This document shows, in pieces, positions 1 to 8,959 of a DNA stretch of 14,153 nt. A program made the position numbers and the translations under genes. Origin of the DNA: Lactifluus volemus (taxonomy: Eukaryota > Basidiomycota > Agaricomycetes > Russulales > Russulaceae); assembly GCA_022376515.1 (NCBI GenBank), contig WTXI01000576.1:1-14153 (forward strand). The letters are read 5' to 3'. Numbering within the stretch: position 1 is the stretch's first letter; every line of letters starts with the position of its first letter. The notes below the pieces were generated by a model. The model saw only the letters and a list, made by a program, of their open reading frames with translations, was not told the origin of the DNA and did not search any database.

Positions 1-113
1 ATTTTCCTCGATGTCAGGAAACGCCTTGAAAAATTGGCAATATTCATCGCCGCCAGATTTGAGAGATGTGTGTGGAGAATGAACAAGTTTATCGCCTGCT
101 CTAAGGCTAAATT
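1..113 (-). pseudogene. API5-like pseudogene, copy 1 (5' fragment cut by window edge)
   Basis: This is the start of an API5-family (apoptosis inhibitor 5 / AAC-11) ARM-HEAT repeat protein read on the minus strand; the rest lies off the left edge. It is about 94% identical by eye to 10237-10345. The translation includes LALEQA, then LAAMNIANF, matching the first helical repeat of API5 proteins (human: LAAQFIPKFF). Relative to copy 2, one T is missing in the run encoding the FF pair near position 33, which throws the FPDIEEN stretch out of frame. Further small indels lie near 50-92. Known family role: nuclear anti-apoptotic scaffold in animals; the role of the fungal members is not clear to me. 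The copy is broken as read. Confidence 0.75.
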
Positions 114-149
114 ACCGGTACAACGTGAACGTCGCTCTCAGCGCGACCA

Positions 150-269
150 AACAACTCGGCAGTTTCCGTTCCGGTTTTCGTGTCTCTTTCCCGGGAAGAC
201 TTTGAGGCGAGGAAGCCCTGAGAACTGATAAGAGATTTCATACGTACCAGTGACCTCGAACTGGAGCAT
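150..269 (-). pseudogene. NLR leader-like fragment (C2 first exons), copy 1
   Basis: On the minus strand an ATG at 269-267 begins MLQFEVT and is followed at 247 by a good donor (GTACGTA), an AG at 219-218, and sequence containing CCCGGGAAAGAGA. The NLR gene starts MLQLEVA at 7322, has a donor GTATGTA and then the same CCCGGGAAAGAGA core (encoding LPGKERR). The similarity stops after about 120 nt, and API5-like sequence begins about 40 nt downstream. I read this as a duplicated NLR 5' end joined to an API5-like gene. The homology is short, so it is moderately supported. Confidence 0.55.
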
Positions 270-640
270 GCTCTGACTGACCATATGTATATGTACGATT
301 CTCAAACTGTGATCAATCTCTAGAAGGTCCTCAACTATACAGTATACTGGTCATCACAACCATGCCGATTGTGACACTATGTACATGTCAACGTGCATGC
401 CCGTGATCGTAGTTGGCTATCTCCATCTCAAGACCGGCCCCACCCTCTGGCTCATCGACTCGTGTCTTGCAGCTGCAGGCCTCAACTTGAATATTGACAT
501 TTCCCTCAAACTGTTGGAGTGTATTGCCGATTTGTGAGGAGTTGCTGGATGCCGAGGAGGAGGAGAGATTGGCCGCGGAAGGCCAGAGGAGTCCAATGAA
601 AGACGCGCCTTCGCCATCGGCGGCCTGAGGGCAATCCGGG
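270..640. repeat. Repeat block B, copy 1 (upstream flank)
   Basis: This stretch matches 10502-10835 closely, with several indels; for example the blocks around 480-500 and 540-590 are almost identical. A minus-strand ORF (663-388, 91 aa, Ser-rich, ending in ..IANYD..HAR) is open here, but in copy 2 the frame is broken by a one-base insertion, so I do not call it a gene. No recognised domain. It is probably upstream or promoter sequence of the decayed gene to its left. Confidence 0.7.
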
Positions 641-964
641 ATGGATCTGTTGGGGACGCACACTTTGGGCGCACACTCTTTTTAGGTAGTTCTAGTATAT
701 TTTCCATGGCCCTCGGGGGATTTACAAGGCTGCAGCCTCATTCGAGGACCGAGCGCGCCGCTCGTCATGTCTCCCGTGGTTCGTCTCATTTCGTCTTCAT
801 TTCGTCTTTATTACAGCGATTAGTAATTATTAGTAGCTACTATGGACCTCAGTATAAGCATTTTTAAATAATCGAGTTGTAAGGGCATTGCGTGCCCATT
901 TTGTTTCCCCCCTCGTTCCCACGTGTTCTCACTCCGCTCGTTTTCGTTCGCTATCTATTTCGGA
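641..964. other. Copy-1-specific insert, no gene seen
   Basis: This segment separates blocks B and C in copy 1 and has no counterpart in copy 3, where B-like and C-like sequences are nearly adjacent (about 13790-13830). It holds a short direct repeat (CGCACACT twice, 657-677), a tandem TTCGTCT-type repeat at about 779-812, an AT-rich patch at 810-870 and a small hairpin (GGGCA/TGCCC, about 883-897). No transposase or coding potential is visible. Confidence 0.4.
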
Positions 965-1350
965 CTCTTAATATCGTCGCTACAAACCATCTGCATACAT
1001 CTCTTTACGGAAATCCCGTTCGTATGGTTAACTGCTGTCTGAGACAGTTCTCATTTCCGACGCGTGGGCCCGACTGGGCAGTAACTTGACTTCTGTACTC
1101 CGGGCAGACTTTCGTTCACAGGTACCTCAGTAAGACGTGTTCTCAGAAACCTAGGAGCAACTTGGCGCGTTTGGGTTCTTTAGAAGAGTAAGGATTGACT
1201 CTTCGGAAGGGTAGGAGGGAGAAGAGCGCTGGGTGCGTGGTGCCACCACTCATCTCTCGTGCGGTCACCGTTTCTCTAAACACTCGTTTGTTGATTCCTG
1301 ACGTCATCGTCGTGTCGCCCAAATAAAATTGCAGTTGTCGCACTGACTCC
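965..1350. repeat. Repeat block C, copy 1
   Basis: This block aligns to 13805-14153 at roughly 80% with many small indels. Shared landmarks are CTGTCTGAGACAG, GGTGCGTGGTGCC, CACTCGTTTGTT and GTCATCGTCGTGTCG. ORFs here (such as 1343-1143 minus) are not preserved between copies. It looks like non-coding or fully decayed flank. Confidence 0.75.
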
Positions 1351-1887
1351 TACACGATACGCTCTCTGTTGCCCTAGCATGATTCTGTACCGCTCATACA
1401 TTGTGCTCCATGACACTAACACTTGGCGTCCCTCAATATTCTGATGCTATTGCCAGCTTCAAGAACACCCGCTGCAGCCGCAGGCGACTCACCACTGCAT
1501 CTCTGGATGTTTTTGGACAGCTACAGTATCTTCTGCAACCCGGAAAAATAATTCTCGGACGAAATACTCGATGTTCTCAGCGACTTCAGCGAGAAAGAGG
1601 AAGCCTGAGCAAGAGACAATAACCAGGCTCATCCGAGACTCCAAGAAAGAGTTCAACTTTCGGAAATGGCCTAAGTTCTCACGAGGAAAGCCAGAAAACT
1701 GAAAACAAGCATCTATCCGCTTTATGAATACCGTGGGTTTATAAGTTTTAACGCAATGACCCAAATGCCAGTACTTGACCAAATATTGAAAAGTTGACTT
1801 TACTGGCCATACCACAGCAGGGTCAATGGCGCTAACTAAATTCAAAGCATACAATAATCGGGGTTGCATATATAAATGTGACTCTAT
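1351..1887. other. NLR 3' flank, no supported gene
   Basis: This is unique sequence between repeat block C and the end of the NLR pseudogene. A minus-strand ORF at 1869-1489 (126 aa) contains an amphipathic stretch with EYFVRELFFRVAEDTV and is followed by a possible donor (GTGAGT, near 1490). I recognise no family and see no second copy. It may be NLR 3' UTR, a gene remnant or chance. Confidence 0.3.
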
Positions 1888-2189
1888 TTAGATAGACTGA
1901 GCATATACCATAGTCCAATTGAATCCATACACAAATTTGAGAGATCCACCTCCGTTCTATCCTTTCCAACAACCAGACTGTGTTAGCTTATGAAGGTATG
2001 GACGGTGAATCGGAGGAATCCACAAAAGGAGTTCTCCATCTTCCCCATACATCCATCCATCACTATTGATCGGGAACTTGTCCATAAAGTGATCTTTCTC
2101 AATATCTTCTACGAGCTTCCCTACATGAATCGTGTGATCTCGTAAGGTCGAGGTGATAGGCCATCAGAAGACGCACCAGATTGGATGAG
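1888..2189 (-). other. Conserved C-terminal cap of the NLR
   Basis: Past the last WD core the frames read [44 protein letters not shown], then FVYGFNWTMVYAQSI and TAA at 1890-1888. A motif of the form S-D-G-W-M-x-G ... G-E-L-L-x-W-x-P-P-x-H-R is a recurrent C-terminal tail in basidiomycete NACHT-WD40 proteins. It fixes the true 3' end well beyond the last WD repeat. At least two frame changes (near 2110 and 1960) interrupt it. Confidence 0.75.
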
Positions 2190-3965
2190 TCCGGTAGACG
2201 AGCTCACAACATCCTGTTGTTGTGGCATCCCACATGCGAATCGTACAATGAGGCCGAAACGACCCGCTGCCCGTCTGGTGAGAATGACGCGGAGCGACCA
2301 TCAGTGTGTCCAATAAATGGGCCCGCTATGGCCACCCCTGTTGCAGAATCCCACAAGCGAATCGTGCGATCATCCGAGGCAGACACAATGCGCCCGCCCG
2401 TCTTGAGAATCCAACGGACCTAAGGACATTCGCGTGTCCAGTAAATGGGCCCACTAGTACTTGTCCTGACGCAGAATCCCACACACGAATCGTGCCATCG
2501 AACGAGGCTGAGGCAAGTCTCTGCCCATCTGGTGAAAATGCAATAAATTGGACCCCTCCAGTGTGACCAGTAAACGGGCCAGCTACGGCCTCTCCTGTCG
2601 CAGCATCCCATACGCGAATCGTGCAGTCGTTCGAGGAAGATGCGATGCGTTTCCCGTCTGGCGAGAATGCAACAGAACAGACACCCTCAGTGTGTCCAGT
2701 AAACGGGCCCACTACAACCTCTCCCGTTATGGCATCCCACACACGAACCGTGTGATCTTCCGAGCCGACGCGATGCGTTGTCCGTCCGGCGAGAATGCAA
2801 CAGAGTAGATAATATCGGTATGTCCGGTAAATGGGCCTGCTGCAATATTTCCTGTTGCAGTATCCCACACACGAATCGTGCCATCTCGCGAGGCTGAGGC
2901 GACCGCTGCCCTTCAGGCGAGAAAGAAACAGAAATGACCCAATCGGTGTGACCAGTAAACGGGCCTGCTGTGACCTCTCCTGTTGCGGCATCCCACACAC
3001 AGACTGTGCAATCTGCAGAGGCCGAGGCTACCCGTTGCCCGTCTCGTGATATTGCAACAGAAAAGATGGATCGGGTATGTCCAGTAAGAACCTCTTGCCT
3101 CTCCTTTTCTGGGTGCCACACGCAAACTGTGTGATCGTACGAGGCCGAGGCAATGCGCTGCCCGTCCGGCGAAAGTGCAATAGAAAATATCGAGCGGTAT
3201 GTCCAGTAATGGCCCTGCTACGATCTGCCCTGTTGCCGAGTCCCACACGCAAATCGTGCAATCTGCCGAGGCGGAGGTGATGCTTTGCCCGTGAGAATGC
3301 AATAGAGTAGATAGGACCGGTGTGTCCAGTAAATGGGCCTGCTACGACCTCTCCTGTTGCGGAATCCCACACACGAATCGTGCGATCGTCGAGGCCGAAG
3401 CGACGTGCTTCCCATCCGGTGAGAATACAACACACAACCCGTCGTGTGTCCAGTAAACGGGCCCGCTACGACCTCTCCGGTTGCAGCATCCCACATGCGA
3501 ATCGTGCAATCTCAGAGGCAGAGGCGATACATTGCCCGTCTCTTGAGAATGTAACACAGTAAACCGTCGATGTGTCCAATAAATGGGCCTGCTACGACCT
3601 CTCCAGTTGCGGCATCCCAAACACGAATCGTGTGATCGTCCGAGGCCGAGGCGATGTGTGTCCCGTTCGGTGAGAATGCCACGCATCTGACCCAACCTGT
3701 ATGTCCAGTAAATGGTCCCGCTACGACCTCTCCTGTTGCGCATCCCACACCCGAATCGTGCAGTCCTGCGAGGCCGAGGCGATGCGTTTCCCGTCTGGCG
3801 AGAATGCGACACAGTAGACGGAACCGGTATGTCCGGTAAACGGCCCGCTACAATTTCCCCTGTTGTAGCATCCCACACCCGAATCGTGCGATCTCGCGAG
3901 GCTGATGCGATCCGTTGCCCATCTGGAGAATACAACAGATTCGACTGGTCCGTCGTGTGCTTTAA
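2190..3965 (-). repeat. WD40 repeat array, 14 units
   Basis: Fourteen WD cores lie on the minus strand; the conserved CCCA (complement of the Trp codon region) begins at 2229, 2350, 2478, 2607, 2736, 2864, 2992, 3115, 3242, 3366, 3490, 3616, 3744 and 3872. The unit is [26 protein letters not shown], [11 protein letters not shown], about 43 aa or 129 nt. Fourteen units would form two seven-bladed propellers, the likely ligand-sensing part. Neighbouring units are very similar at DNA level, as in the HET-D/HET-E type NLRs whose repeats undergo concerted evolution. Spacings are 121-129 nt and never more; nine of thirteen are not multiples of three, so the array is frame-broken. The unit at 3115 is the most diverged, with His replacing the Asp of WD. 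Confidence 0.95.
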
Positions 3966-4737
3966 TCGTCATTTCCAATGCTGGCCAATCAGACAACTGT
4001 CCTTGTTTCAAAAACAATGTGTGGGGGAATTGGTGAAGATGGCGCTCGACGATGCGGGAAGAGGATGGCGCGAAAAGGGAGAGCAGATATATATATATGC
4101 GGGACGCTTCTTGATATTGCCATCCCGAAATACCGCACGAAAGCAAACGCATCATCCACCAAAGGAGAACAGATTCTCAACCTCTGGTTGGAATGATTGC
4201 TGTACCCAATAGTTACTACATGAGGCATAACATGATAAGAGCCGCCTACCTTCCGCTGATCAGACCGCAACCATGTGTTCAGAGATCCCAATGCTCGTGA
4301 TGCAAGACCGACACTGTTCTTGATGCAGCACTTCCAGCCAAAAAAGGAATCTTGTCTCGAACAGCAATCGAAGTTTTGGAAAGAGGTCCTGTTCGATACC
4401 AAGGCGTTCTAAATGATCCCCAGAAAACGCACGCATATGATAGAGCAGGTGGAATATATTTGGCAATTCGAGATTCGAGATCTGGCACGTCCCTGTTGGC
4501 AAGGTATGACGATTCCAGTTTGCAAATGTTGAATTTGAGGTCATTGAGCATTAATCCAAGACACGAATGTGCCAACTGACGGTGAGCCCTGCCAAGGTCG
4601 ATATGAAATATCCCACTCCTCTCATTGGCAAGGAAGTCACGAAATGAGGTGTGGAGAGGAACGATCGGGAGGGTGTCGTCGGATGAGGTCACGTTACTGA
4701 GCAGTGAGCCTAGGTGACGGAGCATCTCACAACGCAA
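3966..4737 (-). other. Post-NACHT (winged-helix-like) region of the NLR
   Basis: MLRHLGSLLSNV and PIVPLHTSFRDFL open this segment, the usual post-NACHT motifs of agaric NLRs. It continues with RQLAHSCLGLML, FNICKLESSYLANRDVPDL, DHLERL and LFETRFLFWLEVL, then after the 4249-4184 intron [15 protein letters not shown] and HIYISALPF, and finally [13 protein letters not shown], which leads into the first WD40 repeat. Frame changes occur at about 4415-4422, 4318-4330 and 4063. An (AT)n run at about 4084-4098 is part of the HIYI codons rather than an independent microsatellite. Confidence 0.8.
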
Positions 4738-5793
4738 TCAGAATCTCGGGATCAGAATCTTCTGATCAGAGTCCTCGGGATCAGGATCCTCGAGGTCATC
4801 CTTGGGTGCATGTTGTCGCAGAATAGTCAATGAACGGATGGAAAGCGGCATCATCGCAGCGAAAAGCTGTCCCATCACAGACCGAAATAGAGTCCGTGCT
4901 GCAACCGGTTCGAAGTATCCTTCCAGGACTTCTCTGTAAAGCTGGTCCAACGGATCCCGTCCATCGCGACCTCGTGAGTGTCCCAACAGACGCTGTATCA
5001 CCTTTTTCCTGTTAAATCCAAAGCTAGGAGGAGGATTATTTATCAGCCCGCATGCAACGGCTGCCCACTGAAACAACCCTTCCGCCGCCTTTGCCAGTTT
5101 GACACCATGTCGCTTGAACAAATCCAAGGGGAGCTCGTTCTCGAGATATAAGCGAATATCTTGCTCCGTCTTGGCAGCCAGTTTGTGATCGTCCATGTAG
5201 AGGGTGCGCACGGACAGCGTATACCAAATACATGTTCGATTCTATTTTCCGGCCTCGAGGTGATGAGGATGCGAAAGTTCGAAGGCAACTCGAACAGATG
5301 TTCAGCAAGAAATTTGTGTAATCCGCTTTGGCCAGTTGCGTCACCGCTCTCATCCAACGCATCGATCACAATCAAAATTGGATCCCAAGCTGAAGGTTCT
5401 TGACGGTTCAAGGAGGAGGCGTTCGAAAAGTGTATGATAGTGTCGAGTACTACAAAGAGATGGATCATTCTTGAGCACCCTCCCGAGGGCGAGTTTGAAT
5501 GGAGGATAGCGATTGGAGAGATCGCGAGCAAGTGTCGTGAGCTGGTGAGCCTCGTCCTTGGAGCCCTCCTTCCGTAGAAAAGCAAAGTAAGAGCCGAGAT
5601 GCTTGTTGTCTAACCGACGGGCAACTTCATGTGCAATCGATGACTTTCCTGTGCCGGCCTGGCCGAGGAGCACGAGCCCGCGTTGAGATTCTCGATTCTC
5701 GACCCAGTTGATGATATGGTCCAAGAAGTCTTCTCGTGTTCCTGGAAGACAGCGCCTGTCATCCCCAAATCGCCAGCCTCCTTTATAAGGCAA
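4738..5793 (-). other. NACHT NTPase domain of the NLR
   Basis: The NACHT entry motif RRCLPGTREDFLDHI is followed by Walker A GQAGTGKSS (about 5664-5638) and, in another frame, Walker B ILIVIDALDES with the sensor-like ILITSRPE. LYMDDHKLA, AAEGLFQWAAVACGLI and DPLDQLYREVLEGYF follow, as in STAND ATPases. Nucleotide-binding residues are retained, but the two motifs are in different frames: one net frameshift lies near 5400 and another near 5220, and a TGA at 4740-4738 ends the frame within a short GATC-rich low-complexity stretch. As read, no single polypeptide could carry both motifs. Confidence 0.92.
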
Positions 5794-5873
5794 TTCTCTG
5801 ATTGTTGCGTCCAGTTCTATGTCTCCTTCATCAGATACACCATTCGACGATCAAGACCATCAGGAGTACACAC

Positions 5874-6629
5874 CATGTTCCAGCACAGCACCCCCAGCGA
5901 TAACAGTGGTACCCGCGAGAAAATTATCTCGTAGTCGAGCAAGGTTCGTGCGGTACTCGTCAATCTTCCCGTCAACCTGGCGCACGACATTCTTCAACGT
6001 CCGCTTTCCTAAATCAAATCTTTATTATGATGAATCACCACAGAGGCCAAGACGACGTACCGACTTGTACATCCTTCGCATACGATATGATGAATTCGGC
6101 ACATTCCGAGACACACTCCAGCATCTCATCCAGGATCTTCGGTTGCGTAGACTCCGGGTCCATGTTCCTCAAAACGTCCGCCTTCTTCACAAAGTCAAAC
6201 CCATCCAGTATCGCCTGAAGTAGTGTCCTGACGTTGTCGTCACGCTTCAATTGGAGTAACAAAGTCTGACAGTAGGTGAAAACAAATGTTGAACTATGGA
6301 TATCCTCCGACAGAGCACGGGGACAAACCTCAGGAATCATTGAGAGCAATTTCCATGCTAACTTTGCATGCGGGAACAACTGAACAGAACAAGTTAGTTT
6401 AGCAAGGAATACGCAAAAACCATGAGGATGTTAGCCATACATCAGCGATTGGGTCGACAGTGTCCATCACTTGCTTGATAACACCAATGGCCGTCTTCCA
6501 TGCTTTGATCGTACCCATAGCCTCCGTGGCTTCCTCGGCACGACCAAGAGTACGTGATATCTCTGCCTGGCTGCCTACTGCCGGTCTCACATGAGTGTCG
6601 CCCTCAGTGGGAACTGGAACGTCGTGTGC
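5874..6629 (-). other. Helical N-terminal linker of the NLR
   Basis: Two exons joined across the 6440-6380 intron encode a mostly alpha-helical region: EEATEAMGTIKAWKTAIGVI, DTVDPIAD, then FPHAKLAWKLLSMIPE, ILDGFDFVKKADVLRNM, DEMLECVSECAEFIISYAKD. Agaric NLRs carry the same block between the C2 domain and NACHT, where it probably relays signal or mediates oligomerisation. After another intron come a coiled stretch (QVDGKIDEYRTNLARLRDNF) and the approach to NACHT. Frames are open through most of this region, making it the best preserved part of the gene. Confidence 0.75.
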
Positions 6630-6789
6630 CTGAAATAAAGGAGATAGGGACGCGGCAACTGACGTGGGTTGCCGGTTTCATAATTGAATTTGATAGTAGG
6701 ACGTACAGCACCTCCTTCAGCAAGCGAATCGTCCAACTCTGTTGTTACAGGATTCGATGTATTGACTGCCGTAGTTAGAGAGGAACTCG

Positions 6790-7322
6790 CTTTCGTAGAT
6801 ACGTTGATCGTCAAGAGTGTATCCGGCTTCGTTGAGTTTCTACTAGCTCCATCAGCACCTCTGAAAATAATCTCAAGCTCTACATGTAGGACGCTCAGCA
6901 AGATGCATGAGTAAGGATTCGAAGAAATAGACGAACCGCGTCGTGCTTCACAGATTATCTCCTCCTGCCCGAGAAGCATGTCTTTCCGCATGGTCCTCTT
7001 CGCAAAAAGAGACACCATTATACGAGAGAGAGGTTGTATGGCACTGCACCGGAGTCAGTTGGACATTGAAACGCAAATTCCACATTTCTCACAATGTGTC
7101 GACTTTCTCGTTCATTCGACGTGCTGAGCCACGCTTTGTATAGATCGGGTCTGCCATGATTTCTCCCCGCTGGTCACAGTAACGTAAAACCGTCTCTCTT
7201 TCCCGGGGAGGGATTTCAGAGGAGGGAGATTGTATGCCCGAAGGACTGACAAAGGAAAGAGGTCAGTACTTATCAGAGCAGCATCACTATATATACATAC
7301 TAGCCACTTCGAGCTGGAGCAT
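6790..7322 (-). other. C2-like N-terminal domain of the NLR
   Basis: After exon 1 the reading continues LRAYNLPPLKSLPGKERRF, a beta-strand-rich C2-type opening, then VTVTSGEKSWQTRS, HVE-(W)NEKVD and, after an intron with a CTGAC branch site, VSLFAKRTMRKDMLLGQEEI, the typical C2 strand with a K/R-rich turn and LLG. It ends at LTINVSTK. This fits the phospholipid or membrane-type C2 module found at the N-terminus of many agaric NLRs. One base is missing at the expected Trp codon (about 7112-7114). Confidence 0.7.
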
Positions 7323-7667
7323 GTTCGGTGGTGTTTCGCCGACTTGATCGCTGATCAAAGGCAGTTTTGTGAGCAGATATCGAAATGAAATGGAAGTAAA
7401 TGATGTACCCGATTCCGGATATTTGAGGATCTGGTCTGCAGTAATGGTTAACATCGGGGGAGATCGGGTGTGAGAGACTTTGACATACGAATTTGGTTGT
7501 GCGAGAGACATCGTAGATCGAAGTGAGAAGTTGAGATTGAGGATAACTACTGGTGTATGTGCACCTAGGTGTCCACGTTTCGTGAGGGGCGCTTCGCGAT
7601 TGGAACAAACAACCAAACAACGGTGAGAAAAAAAGCGGCTATTGATGTGGCCGGTGGTGAGTAGTAC
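7323..7667. other. NLR 5' region / putative promoter
   Basis: This is intergenic sequence upstream of the chosen NLR start. A possible upstream in-frame extension begins MSLAQPNSYV (near 7500), and an intron-like GTACATC..GATCAG segment (about 58 nt) separates it from the MLQLEVA start, but the phase does not join cleanly, so I prefer the downstream ATG. Part of it (about 7330-7370) resembles 13655-13700 in repeat copy 3. No other gene is seen. Confidence 0.4.
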
Positions 7668-8410
7668 CGTACCGTGGGGAACTGAAAAATGGGAAACCTC
7701 TCAAGGTGTATCGATTATTTTTTTGTCTACTGTCTTCCGGCCTCCGACTTAGACTATACAAGCCTGTTCCCTCGGATGTTGAGCGCACATCTAGGTCATT
7801 TGTCAATATAGCGCGGAAATTCTGGACATTGTGGGTAGCGCTGATCGGAAAAATCTCCCGAGGTAAATTTTCACAAGACAAGCTTCAACAAAAGCAACTA
7901 AGATCATTACGGGGGACTTTGTCTGTGAGGATGATGACATTCGCAAACATGCGTAATAGCCAACGGAACGTGTAAGCTCGTAAGCTTCAAGTCCGAGTCG
8001 TTCGCGTCGCGCGTTTGAAATTTGGATATATGCACAACCGACTCGCTCACTGGGAAGGATTGAATTCGGGATTTTGGAACGAGGTGGATGAGGATAATCT
8101 CAACCAATTGTTGGTTTACTATAGGTACACAGCAAGGAATAAAAGGGCAAGAGATGTAAATGCAATCGGTGCATGACAGCCAACTACGTAGTCCCGTATA
8201 CGATAACGATGCGCTCCACTGTAGGACCCTGAACGAATCATTAACGAATCCTCTCACGTCCCGTTCCCCTGTATCCTTTCAAGCAGAGAATGTGAGTGCA
8301 ACCGCGCAGCGCCTTTGATACTGAGCCCTAGCGAAAATTCGGGGGACCCTCCAGGTGGATGCCTCGGCGAATCCGAGGACTGAGCTTGAAGCGCCGGTGG
8401 GGACTTTGAG
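7668..8410. other. 3' flank of API5-like copy 2, no gene seen
   Basis: This aligns to about 10885-11720 in copy 3. Small ORFs on either strand differ between copies in frame and length, so none is supported. It is likely intergenic or 3' UTR sequence of the decayed API5-like gene. Confidence 0.6.
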
Positions 8411-8850
8411 TTCAACGCCTGTCGATCGCGCGGCCCTGGTGAAAGACGTTGCACATTTCCCATGCGCAGTAACATGGTGTCTCCTCGTCGGTGGTCGTCC
8501 TCAGCCGCTTCGTCTGAAGGCCGTCTTCCCCTCCGCTTCCGGGGCTAGCCGCACCAGAGCCCGCAAAATGCAAAGAGAACGAATCCCTGCGCTGCCGTCG
8601 TTGCCGTGCATGTTGCCCTCTGATAGATGGCCTCTGCATTCCCTCCCGTTCTTGCGGTACAGTGATTCCATCCGCTTTTCGTTTGTTCAGGATTACGTCA
8701 GCAGGTAGGTGGATATCTGGAATTGGGAGTGGCGACGGCAATGGTTTTAGAGGAAGCAAGGACGGTTGGGGGACTGTGGATGAACGACTAGCAACCAAAC
8801 TGGTGAGTGAGGCCAGGACAAAAAAGAAAAGAACTGACACTGCTGAGATC
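8411..8850 (-). other. Possible API5-like C-terminal tail, copy 2
   Basis: A minus-strand reading gives DIHLPADVILN, KRKADGITVPQ, REGMQRPSI and, further on, TKRLRTTTDEE. Copy 3 preserves DIHLPADVILN and VPQDREGAQR in the same relative frame. API5 proteins end in a basic, low-complexity, nuclear-localisation-type tail, so this is a candidate C-terminus. The resemblance is only compositional and the upstream joins are unresolved. Confidence 0.3.
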
Positions 8851-8959
8851 CCCTGCTCGTTTGGACTCTGGGTCAGCCTTTCATCAGCGAGGTGAGAAAT
8901 CTCTACTAGAACCGAGTGGAGGGGAGCAGAAATGTTCCAATTTGTTTACTCTTCCTTCC

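Larger units (their letters stand above)
1888..7322 (-). pseudogene. C2-NACHT-WD40 NLR-like gene, degenerate
   Basis: This is a fungal NLR (STAND NTPase) of the basidiomycete C2-NACHT-WD40 class; relatives are thought to act in non-self recognition and programmed cell death. Start chosen: ATG 7322-7320 (MLQLEVA), exon 1 7322-7301. Inferred introns: 7300-7246, one ending just before the QPLSRIM codons, 6706-6630, 6440-6380, one after SYAKDVQ near 6050, and 4249-4184. Domains in order: C2-like, helical linker, NACHT, post-NACHT region, 14 WD40 repeats, C-terminal cap, stop TAA 1890-1888. Lesions: a lost base near 7113 giving TGA where Trp-Asn is expected; frameshifts near 5400, 5220, 4420, 4325, 4063, 3935, 3850 and 3740 and through the WD array; TGA at 4740-4738; two TGAs at 5862-5851 unless spliced out. 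Domain order and motifs make the identity secure. Whether it is a true pseudogene or an error-rich assembly is open. Confidence 0.9.

Noticed and set aside
2190..3965. CRISPR-like or satellite array, from the regular spacing of about 126 nt
   Set aside because: The repeats translate as WD40 blades with coding-type variation and have no separate unique spacers.
4084..4098. (AT)n microsatellite or promoter TATA element
   Set aside because: It falls within the HIYI codons of the NLR post-NACHT region, on the coding strand of a conserved motif.
5819..6223. Plus-strand ORF of 134 aa
   Set aside because: It is antisense to the NLR helical linker, whose motifs are convincing on the minus strand.
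8412..8840. Minus ORF starting like a secretion signal (MSVLFFFVLASLTSLVAS)
   Set aside because: The hydrophobic start comes from an intron-like pyrimidine-rich stretch, and the corresponding copy 3 sequence does not keep the frame.
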